A DNA stretch of 10,488 nucleotides from Clostridia bacterium. GTDB lineage: Bacteria > Bacillota_A > Clostridia > Christensenellales > Aristaeellaceae. Made by a program: the position numbers and the translations under genes. The stretch's first letter is position 1; every line of letters starts with the position of its first letter. The stretch lies in assembly GCA_017938645.1 (NCBI GenBank), contig JAGBBE010000110.1:1-10488 (forward strand), written 5' to 3'. Positions 1 to 5,226 of the stretch are shown piece by piece. The notes under the pieces were generated by a model. That model saw only the letters and a list, made by a program, of their open reading frames with translations, made no database searches and was not told the origin of the DNA.

Positions 1-774
1 CACATCGTTGATGCCCTTGCCGCCGATGAGGGTATCCAGCTGCATGAGCTCCTTGGAGTCGAAGTAGCCAACGGGGTTCTTCTGGTACTCTTCCCACTGG
101 GTCTTGACGGTTTCAGCCAGCTCAACGATGGCGGCGTTGTCGGCCCAGGTGCTCTCAACGGCAGCCAGCGTCTTTTCCAGACCGGCCTGCTCGCCGAACT
201 CGTTGTTGTCCTGCAGAGCGGTCTTGGCAGCGTTCATGCCGCCGGTGGCGCGCACGGTGTTGCCGCCAACCATGGCCTGGCTCTCCAGAACCACGACGGT
301 CTTGCCGGCGTCGGCAGCGGTGATGGCAGCGCTCATGCCGGCGCCACCCGCGCCGATGACGACCACGTCGGCAGTGCGGATCACGTCTTCAGCGGCCTTT
401 TCGACCTTGACGTTGTAGCTCTCAGCGTCCACGCCGGCGGCGGTCAGGGCAGCCTTGACAGCCTCGATAAGGGCGTTGGAGGTGATGGTAGCGCCGGAGA
501 TGGCGTCCACGGCGATGGAGCCGGTGGCGGCGATCTCAGCGGGCAGCTTCTCGATGACCACGGAGCCGATGCCTTCGGTCTCGCCGGCGCCCTCGGCGGT
601 CACAGCGGTGATGGCGCCTTCGGTCAGGGTCAGGGTAACATTCACGTCGCCGCCAAAGCCCTTGGCAGTGCCGGTGAACTCACCGGAAACAGCAGCGGGA
701 GCGGCCTCGCCCATGGCGACGGACGCAACCAGCATCATCAGAGCCATGACGATAGCAACAATGCGGTTTTTCAT
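1..774 (-). CDS. Secreted FMN- and FAD-binding reductase (flavocytochrome c / fumarate-urocanate reductase-like), N-terminal part
   Basis: The gene starts at 774 and runs off the left edge; 258 residues are visible. The start is supported by AGGAGG at 784-789, nine bases upstream. Residues 1-22 form a signal peptide (MKNR, then a long hydrophobic stretch ending near AMG); no lipobox cysteine is seen. Residues 30-112 match an FMN-binding domain (FMN_bind family) with the motif SGATITS at 93-99, where T96 would be the FMN phosphoester site used by ApbE-type flavin transferases. Residues 135-164 form a Rossmann dinucleotide fold (DVVVIGAGGAG, ending at E164), and GGNTVRATGGMNAA near 170-183 is typical of the FAD domain of soluble fumarate reductases and urocanate reductases. 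By family, it would reduce a small organic acceptor outside the membrane using electrons passed through FMN to FAD. No heme-binding CxxCH motif is in the visible part. The catalytic region lies outside the window, so the substrate cannot be named. Confidence 0.9.
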   Translation of the reverse strand, partial: MKNRIVAIVMALMMLVASVAMGEAAPAAVSGEFTGTAKGFGGDVNVTLTLTEGAITAVTAEGAGETEGIGSVVIEKLPAEIAATGSIAVDAISGATITSNALIEAVKAALTAAGVDAESYNVKVEKAAEDVIRTADVVVIGAGGAGMSAAITAADAGKTVVVLESQAMVGGNTVRATGGMNAAKTALQDNNEFGEQAGLEKTLAAVESTWADNAAIVELAETVKTQWEEYQKNPVGYFDSKELMQLDTLIGGKGINDV

Positions 775-821
775 GATTGGTTTCCTCCTCGTAAGGATTG
801 TTATTTTTTTAACCAGACGGC

Positions 822-850
822 ATTATAGCACCTTTTCGGGGTTCCCGCAA
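822..850 (-). promoter_or_regulatory. Predicted sigma-A promoter of the secreted flavoprotein gene
   Basis: Read on the minus strand there is an extended -10 element, TGC-TATAAT, with TATAAT at 827-822. A TTGCGG -35-like hexamer lies at 850-845 with a 17-base spacer. The start site would be near 815, giving a leader of about 40 bases before the ATG at 774. Only the TTG of the -35 matches consensus, but the extended -10 is strong. Confidence 0.65.
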
Positions 851-867
851 TAGTTTTTTTATTTTTG

Positions 868-882
868 TTGTATTCTTTACAA
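868..882. promoter_or_regulatory. Candidate operator: TTGTA-N5-TACAA palindrome
   Basis: A perfect 5+5 base inverted repeat (TTGTA, five bases, TACAA) sits midway between the two divergent promoters. It lies about 18 bases beyond the -35 of the flavoprotein gene and about 22 bases before the -35 of the ROK gene. A binding site for the adjacent ROK regulator would be placed like this, but a short AT-rich palindrome can arise by chance, and there is no second copy in the spacer to support it. Confidence 0.25.
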
Positions 883-904
883 ACGGTTGACAGCCTTCAT
901 TTCC

Positions 905-933
905 TTTGCCAAACGTATCTTTTGTGATATAAT
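905..933 (+). promoter_or_regulatory. Predicted sigma-A promoter of the ROK regulator gene
   Basis: A perfect TATAAT lies at 928-933 preceded by TGA, giving an extended -10. A weak -35 (TTTGCC, 905-910) is 17 bases upstream. Transcription would start near 940, about 17 bases before the ATG, so the leader is very short and holds little besides the ribosome binding site GAAGGAG at 941-947. A perfect TTGACA at 887-892 is too far from this -10 (35 bases) to pair with it. Confidence 0.6.
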
Positions 934-956
934 AAAAACCGAAGGAGTTCGATAGT

Positions 957-2150
957 ATGAAGAAAGTCATTCCAGCCGATCAGGTGGCGCTTCCGGGGGA
1001 TCTCAGGCGTGTCAACCGCCAGCGTATTTTGCAGGTGCTGCGTACCGGACGTACCCTGACCGCCGCCGATATCCATGAGGAAACGGGTATCAGCCGTCCC
1101 ACGGTGATGCGCGCGCTGCAGCATTTTTGCGAAAAGGGCGCAGTAAAGTCGCTGGGTCTGGGCGAGACGACCCGTATGGGCGGCAAGAAGCCGGAATTGT
1201 TCGTGTTTTCGGATACGCAGAAGATCCTGTGCGTGGATCTTTGGCCGGAAACGATTACGCTGGCGCTGTGCGGCATGACCGGCGAGGTACATGACGTGGC
1301 GGATTACGCGCAGCCCATGGACGGACGTCTCCGGGCAGCCTTTGACTCTCTGGGTGAAAAGGCGGCGGAGTATCTTTCGCAGCGCGGACTGAGAACGGAT
1401 GATCTCTACGGCGTGGTGCTCACCGTGCCTGGTACGGTGGACTATGAAACCCGCCTCCTGCGCTACAATGTCAAGGCTCCCGGCTGGGGCAGCGATGTGC
1501 CGCTGATCAACGAGCTTCGCCGCATCTTCGGCGAGGGCAGGGAGTATTTTATCGACAACGCGGGCAAGGCCGCCGGGCGCGCGATTCTCATCGAGCATCC
1601 CGAATACGCCCAGAAACGCCTGATGACCTTCTTCACCACCTGGGGCGTGAGCGCCTGCATGATGGAAAAAGGCCATGTGCTCAACGGACGCGACTCGCTC
1701 ATCGGCGAAATCGGGCATATGATCATCTCCGACGACGGCCCGGTTGTGTGCGGCTGCGGCAAGCGCGGCTGCCTCGAAAGCCTCGTCAGCCTCCGTCATG
1801 TCAGAAGCCTCATGGAGGATGAAACCCTGACCTTTGAAGCGCTGTTTCAGCGCTCCGAAGCGGGCGATGCAGCGGCCAGACGCGTGGTCAAGTATCTGGC
1901 GCACTGCTTTGCGGTGGTGCTGCATAACCTGTCGCTGTGCTACAATCAGGAAATTGTGGTCTTTCAGGGCGACTTCGCGCTGGCGGACGAATGGTTTGAC
2001 CGCTGCCTGAAGGAGGAGCTCAAGCAGTTCCGCTATTATCCCGACGGCGCGCTGTTCACGATCTCCTATGACCGGCGCGATCTGCCGGTGCTGGCCGCAC
2101 AGGGCGGCGCAGAGCTTTTGCGCAAACAGTATTTTGCTACGCTGGAATAA
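957..2150 (+). CDS. ROK-family transcriptional regulator (NagC/XylR type)
   Basis: This 397-residue protein has the usual length of ROK repressors. Residues 17-65 form a winged helix-turn-helix (RQRILQVLR, then TAADIHEETGISRPTV as the HTH). Residues 88-390 form the ROK fold, with a zinc-binding signature: GEIGH at 250-254, then CGCGKRGCLE at 265-274, giving H254, C265, C267 and C272 as likely ligands. The ATP-binding loop of ROK sugar kinases is not kept (VDLWPET at 93-99 in place of a DxGGT-type motif). The catalytic Asp of the usual END-A motif is replaced: the sequence reads IDNAGKAAG at 199-207, with N201 at the catalytic position. It should therefore bind DNA and perhaps a sugar-like effector but not phosphorylate it. 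The start at 957 follows GAAGGAG by nine bases. The divergent flavoprotein gene is its most likely target, by position only. No sugar-use gene is adjacent. Confidence 0.9.
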   Translation: MKKVIPADQVALPGDLRRVNRQRILQVLRTGRTLTAADIHEETGISRPTVMRALQHFCEKGAVKSLGLGETTRMGGKKPELFVFSDTQKILCVDLWPETITLALCGMTGEVHDVADYAQPMDGRLRAAFDSLGEKAAEYLSQRGLRTDDLYGVVLTVPGTVDYETRLLRYNVKAPGWGSDVPLINELRRIFGEGREYFIDNAGKAAGRAILIEHPEYAQKRLMTFFTTWGVSACMMEKGHVLNGRDSLIGEIGHMIISDDGPVVCGCGKRGCLESLVSLRHVRSLMEDETLTFEALFQRSEAGDAAARRVVKYLAHCFAVVLHNLSLCYNQEIVVFQGDFALADEWFDRCLKEELKQFRYYPDGALFTISYDRRDLPVLAAQGGAELLRKQYFATLE

Positions 2151-2157
2151 TCAAAAA

Positions 2158-2198
2158 CAGCGTTCCCTCCTGAAAAACGGAAGGAACGCTGCTTTTTT
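2158..2198. terminator. Bidirectional rho-independent terminator between the ROK and response regulator genes
   Basis: The arms 2158-2170 and 2179-2191 (CAGCGTTCCCTCC with GGAAGGAACGCTG) pair over 13 positions with one C-A mismatch and an eight-base loop. On the plus strand the stem is followed by a run of T at 2193-2198. On the minus strand the AAAAA at 2153-2157 gives a T run. It therefore serves both convergent genes, whose stops lie eight bases (ROK, plus) and ten bases (response regulator, minus) from the stem. The same stem sequence recurs at 5062-5095. Confidence 0.88.
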
Positions 2199-2201
2199 GC
2201 A

Positions 2202-2837
2202 TTACGCAAGCTTCAGCCGGTAGCCGCATTTGTACACCGTTTCGATGCACTCCACGCCCAGCTTGCGCCTCAGACGCTGAATATGCACGTCCACCGTGCG
2301 CGTTTCGCCCATGCTCTGATAGCCCCATGCCGTGCGCAAAAGCTGCTCGCGGCTCACGGGTACATCGGGTTTTTCCATCAGCGCCGACAAAAGCGCGAAC
2401 TCCTGCGCCGTCAGCTCCACCCGTCTGCCGTCCAGATGCGCAACGCGCTCGGTTTCGTCCATGCGCAAAGCACGCAGGGCGGATTCGGCTCCCAGCAGCG
2501 CATGAATTTTGTGATGCAGATTTTTCTGGGTATGCGGCAGAATCAGCACGTCGCTGCGCCCGTTGTAAAGCGCGCGCAGATGGGCGCTCATCCTGCGGTC
2601 GGCTGTCAAAAACAAAATGGGACAGCCGCGCTGGGAAAAACGCTCCAGCAAAGGACGGCATACCGTCCACTTCAGCGTCGCGTCCAAAAGAATCAGCGGC
2701 GCTTCCTCTTCTTCAAGCCATGGCAGGGACAGGTCGTTCCCGTCGCAGATGATTGCGTGGTATTTCTCCTTTTTTACGGAGTCGCAAAGCTTCTGCGCGA
2801 GTACCGGATTGGACTGGTAAATCAAAATGTTGGCCAT
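2202..2837 (-). CDS. OmpR-family response regulator with an atypical receiver domain
   Basis: The protein has 211 residues, slightly shorter than the usual 220-235. Residues 1-115 are a receiver-like domain. Residues 121-211 are an OmpR/PhoB winged helix, well kept: LTAQEFALLSAL (142-153), VSREQLLRTAWG (161-172), TRTVDVHIQRLRRKL (179-193) and the wing ending in YRL. In the receiver, D52 (in LILLDAT) and T78 (in FLTAD) are at the expected places. The N-terminal acidic pair is absent (ILIYQSN replaces the usual VDDE), and the invariant Lys before Pro is L100. Normal Asp phosphorylation is thus doubtful, as in other atypical OmpR-like regulators. No histidine kinase lies next to it in the window. 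The start at 2837 is preceded by a GAGGTGAT ribosome binding site. It is divergent from fhs with a 202-base spacer. The target genes and signal are unknown. Confidence 0.9.
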   Translation of the reverse strand: MANILIYQSNPVLAQKLCDSVKKEKYHAIICDGNDLSLPWLEEEEAPLILLDATLKWTVCRPLLERFSQRGCPILFLTADRRMSAHLRALYNGRSDVLILPHTQKNLHHKIHALLGAESALRALRMDETERVAHLDGRRVELTAQEFALLSALMEKPDVPVSREQLLRTAWGYQSMGETRTVDVHIQRLRRKLGVECIETVYKCGYRLKLA

Positions 2838-2877
2838 GCGATCACCTCACATACAGTATGACGAATGAAAGTGATGT

Positions 2878-2910
2878 TTTGTTGCATGAAATATGAACAA
2901 ATTGTAACAA
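2878..2910. promoter_or_regulatory. Candidate regulator-binding repeats between the response regulator and fhs
   Basis: Two overlapping patterns are visible. The first is an imperfect palindrome at 2878-2901: TTTGTT, then CAT, five bases, then ATG and AACAAA, with one unpaired base in the left arm. The second is two AACAA pentamers exactly 10 bases apart (2896-2900 and 2906-2910), the spacing typical of tandem OmpR-type boxes. They lie about 30 bases upstream of the fhs -35 and about 40-70 bases upstream of the response regulator start, so autoregulation or control of fhs is possible. No clear promoter for the response regulator gene could be picked in this spacer. Confidence 0.25.
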
Positions 2911-2940
2911 GTACAGAAGCAGACATTTGGTCAAAATCGG

Positions 2941-2969
2941 TTGATAAAGTTCGTTTTTTCGGTTATACT
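2941..2969 (+). promoter_or_regulatory. Predicted sigma-A promoter of fhs
   Basis: TTGATA at 2941-2946 and TATACT at 2964-2969 are separated by exactly 17 bases, each one base off consensus; this is the best -35/-10 pair in the window. The start site would be near 2976. The leader of about 64 bases begins with a weak 5-bp hairpin (GACCT at 2976-2980 with AGGTC at 2989-2993). It is too short and simple to be a recognised riboswitch. Confidence 0.75.
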
Positions 2970-3039
2970 GGAAAAGACCTGCTCAGAGAGGTCAAAATGT
3001 TTGCTTTTTGATTTGAAGAACGAAAGGTGAGTGTCTGTC

Positions 3040-4710
3040 ATGGCTTCTGATCTGGAGATCGCGCGCAGCGCAGTGATGGAACCCATTGAGAAGATTGCCG
3101 ACGCGGCTGGCTTTGCACCCGAAACCGTGTCCCCCTATGGCCGCTACGTGGCCAAGATTGACCAGCGTTACTACGAAAATCAGCCCATGAAGGCCAAGCT
3201 CGTGCTTGTGACCGCCATCAACCCCACGCCCGCTGGCGAGGGCAAGACCACCGTGTCCGTGGCGCTGGCCGACGGCATGCGCGAAATCGGCAAGAACGCC
3301 ATGCTGGCTCTGCGCGAGCCGTCCCTCGGCCCGGTCTTCGGCATGAAGGGCGGCGCGACCGGCGGCGGATACGCTCAGGTTGTGCCCATGGAATCCATCA
3401 ACCTGCATTTCACCGGCGACCTGCATGCCATCACCGCAGCCAACAACCTGCTGTGCGCCATGATCGACAACCATATCCAGCAGGGCAACGTGCTGGGTAT
3501 CGATCCGCGCAAGGTGTGCTTCCGCCATTGCCTCGACGTTAACGACCGTCAGCTCCGCCAGATCGTGCAGGGCATCGGCGGCACGCAGAACGGCACGCCC
3601 CGTGAAGACGGCTTCGACATCACCGCCGCCTCCGAGGTCATGGCCACCTTCTGCCTCGCGGCTGATTTGAAGGATCTCAAGGCGCGTCTGGGCCGCATCG
3701 TGGTTGCCCGCACCTACGCAGGCGAACCCGTGACCGCTGCGCAGATCGGCGCTGCCGGCGCTATGACCGCGCTGCTGCGCGACGCCTTCAGCCCCAACCT
3801 CATCCAGACCATCGGCCATACTCCCTGCCTGATGCAGGGCGGCCCGTTTGCCAACATCGCCCACGGCTGCAACAGCGTGGTGGCTACCAAGCTGGCCATG
3901 CGCATGAGCGATTACACCGTGACCGAGGCCGGTTTCGGCGCGGATCTGGGCGCTGAGAAATTCCTCGACATCAAGTGCCGCATGAACGGCCTGTGGCCCA
4001 ATGTGATCGTGCTGGTGGCGACCATCCGCGCGCTCAAGCATCACGGCGGCGCTCTCAAGGGCACCTACGGCGAGCCCAATGTCGACGCGCTGCGCAAGGG
4101 CATGGCCAACCTCCTCAGCCACATCCACAACGTCAAGGATGTGTGGCAGACTCCCGTGGTCGTGGCGCTCAACCGCTTTGCCACCGATACCGACGAGGAG
4201 CTGGAGCTGGTTGCCTCCATGCTGCGCGAAGTCGGCGTGAAGGTCGCTCCCTGCAACGGCTGGGCCGAGGGCGGCAAGGGCACCATGGAACTTGCTCATC
4301 TGGTGTGCGATACCGCCGACCAGAACCCTGTGGCCGAGCCTCACTTCACCTATCCCGACGAGGCTTCCCTCATGGACAAGATCACTGCCGTGGCGCAGAA
4401 GATCTACCATGCCAAGGACGTTTCCTTCGCGCCTCAGGCCGTGAAGGAGCTTGCCGCGCTGGAGAAGGAAGGCTATGCCTCCTGCCCCGTGTGCATCGCC
4501 AAGACGCAGTATTCCATGAGCGACAACGCCGCTCTGCTGGGCGCGCCCGAGGGATATACGCTGACCATCCGTTCTGCAAGGCTGTCCGCCGGTGCGGGCT
4601 TTGTGGTTGCGTTTGCCGGAAGCATTATCGCCATGCCGGGTCTGCCGAAGGTGCCTGCGGCAATGGGCATTGATGTGGATGACAATGGAGAGATCGTCGG
4701 TCTCTTCTGA
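3040..4710 (+). CDS. fhs: Formate--tetrahydrofolate ligase (10-formyl-THF synthetase)
   Basis: This cytoplasmic enzyme joins formate to tetrahydrofolate using ATP, giving 10-formyl-THF for purine and one-carbon metabolism; in acetogens it is also the second step of the methyl branch of the Wood-Ljungdahl pathway. The 556 residues match the family's normal length from end to end. The P-loop TPAGEGKTT is at 63-71. It is followed by the conserved block REPSLGPVFGMKGGATGGGY and, near the C-terminus, MPGLPKVPAAMGIDVD. The ATG at 3040 is preferred over an in-frame GTG at 3031: the ribosome binding site AAAGGTGA (3023-3030) is nine bases from the ATG but directly abuts the GTG, and the ATG gives the family N-terminus. 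It stands alone, with its own promoter and terminator; no folD, fchA or other one-carbon gene is adjacent. Its presence alone does not show that the organism is an acetogen. Confidence 0.97.
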   Translation: MASDLEIARSAVMEPIEKIADAAGFAPETVSPYGRYVAKIDQRYYENQPMKAKLVLVTAINPTPAGEGKTTVSVALADGMREIGKNAMLALREPSLGPVFGMKGGATGGGYAQVVPMESINLHFTGDLHAITAANNLLCAMIDNHIQQGNVLGIDPRKVCFRHCLDVNDRQLRQIVQGIGGTQNGTPREDGFDITAASEVMATFCLAADLKDLKARLGRIVVARTYAGEPVTAAQIGAAGAMTALLRDAFSPNLIQTIGHTPCLMQGGPFANIAHGCNSVVATKLAMRMSDYTVTEAGFGADLGAEKFLDIKCRMNGLWPNVIVLVATIRALKHHGGALKGTYGEPNVDALRKGMANLLSHIHNVKDVWQTPVVVALNRFATDTDEELELVASMLREVGVKVAPCNGWAEGGKGTMELAHLVCDTADQNPVAEPHFTYPDEASLMDKITAVAQKIYHAKDVSFAPQAVKELAALEKEGYASCPVCIAKTQYSMSDNAALLGAPEGYTLTIRSARLSAGAGFVVAFAGSIIAMPGLPKVPAAMGIDVDDNGEIVGLF

Positions 4711-4720
4711 TGGTAAAAAA

Positions 4721-4753
4721 GAGCTGCTGCTGAAAGGCGGCAGCTCTTTTTTT
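4721..4753 (+). terminator. Rho-independent terminator of fhs
   Basis: A 10-bp stem (4721-4730 with 4737-4746, one G-U pair) has a six-base loop TGAAAG and is followed by seven T at 4747-4753. It begins ten bases after the fhs stop. A run of six A at 4715-4720 could also give weak activity on the other strand. Confidence 0.92.
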
Positions 4754-4808
4754 GCGCAGTTTTGCGCGGATGCGCGCTGCATGATACTCGTGCCGACGAG
4801 GAACGGGT

Positions 4809-4832
4809 CCTACTTTTTCCAGAAAAAGTAGG
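4809..4832. repeat. Tight 11-bp perfect inverted repeat
   Basis: CCTACTTTTTC (4809-4819) and GAAAAAGTAGG (4822-4832) are exact reverse complements separated by only CA. It lies 56 bases after the fhs terminator and at the left end of the large inverted-repeat block. With a two-base spacer it would form a cruciform or hairpin poorly at the tip. No U-tract follows in the form of a normal terminator, although AAAAA follows at 4834-4838. Confidence 0.7.
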
Positions 4833-4841
4833 CAAAAAGCT

Positions 4842-5017
4842 GGCGACGGCGTCGCTTCGGGAAATCCCCTTGATTGCCCGGTTTGGAAACAGGGCGCGCA
4901 ATTCGGCTTGGCTTGAGCATTTGGTTTTGGGTTCTTACTTTGTTGGCTTGTCCGCGAGCGCGCGCCTGATCCGTTTCCAAACCGGGCGGGGGATTTCCCT
5001 GCGCTCCTGATGTCGCC
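4842..5017. repeat. Large interrupted inverted repeat in the fhs / ABC operon intergenic region
   Basis: The arms pair in nested order. GGCGAC (4842-4847) pairs with GTCGCC (5012-5017). An 11-base arm (4859-4869) is perfectly complementary to 4989-4999. A 15-base arm (4876-4890, GCCCGGTTTGGAAAC) is perfectly complementary to 4973-4987. AGG/CGCGC (4891-4899) pairs with GCGCG/CCT (4960-4967) with one bulge. The tip is a loop of about 60 bases. Short reading frames cross the region in both directions, but none has a ribosome binding site, a recognisable domain, or respect for the repeat boundaries. No transposase or target-site duplication is obvious, so calling it a miniature mobile element would be a guess. 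It could be a decayed element or a structured RNA. Confidence 0.7.
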
Positions 5018-5055
5018 GGTCGTGCCCGCCGCGTGGGTGTACCTTTCTTTCGGAT

Positions 5056-5095
5056 CAAAAAAGCAGCGTTCCCTCGATGATGAAGGAACGCTGCT
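5056..5095 (-). terminator. Rho-independent terminator of the ABC importer operon
   Basis: On the minus strand an 11-bp perfect stem (5095-5085 with 5072-5062, AGCAGCGTTCC arms) has a 12-base loop and is followed by a T run (AAAAAA at 5057-5062 on the plus strand; its last base also closes the stem). It lies about 130 bases after the ATPase stop at 5227. The arms repeat those of the hairpin at 2158-2191. Confidence 0.8.
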
Positions 5096-5135
5096 GTATT
5101 TATTAATCAATCGATCGAGCCAACGAGCCCCGACA

Positions 5136-5226
5136 CCCTCCGTGGAGGGGCGGTCTGATCCCGCAAGCCCAACCACCGTCGGCCAAGCCCCGCGAAGCGG
5201 TGCACGGGTCCAGGGCAAAGCCCTGG
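5136..5226. repeat. Cluster of three short hairpins after the ATPase gene
   Basis: Three compact inverted repeats follow one another: CCCTCC-GT-GGAGGG (5136-5149), CCGC-GAA-GCGG (5190-5200) and CCAGGGC-AAA-GCCCTGG (5210-5226). The last abuts the ATPase stop codon. None has a U-tract, so they look like 3' untranslated structure of the operon mRNA or like a dispersed GC-rich intergenic repeat. I see no gene here. Confidence 0.55.

Noticed and set aside
104..853. Plus-strand frames opposite the flavoprotein gene
   Set aside because: They are Ala/Ser/Pro-rich shadows of the minus-strand flavoprotein, whose signal peptide, FMN and FAD motifs are unmistakable.
897..1925. 342-residue open frame on the minus strand opposite the ROK gene
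   Set aside because: It would overlap the ROK promoter and has no recognisable domain; the ROK frame is clearly the coding one.
2976..3039. Possible folate or other riboswitch in the fhs leader
   Set aside because: The leader is about 64 bases with only a weak 5-bp hairpin, too small and simple for a known tetrahydrofolate aptamer.
2992..4782. 596-residue open frame on the minus strand opposite fhs
   Set aside because: It lies fully antisense to a textbook Fhs, is rich in His/Gly/Ala as expected for the antisense of GC-rich codons, and has no domain or ribosome binding site.
5056..5226. CRISPR array
   Set aside because: The hairpins differ in sequence and spacing; there are no regularly spaced identical repeats and no cas genes.
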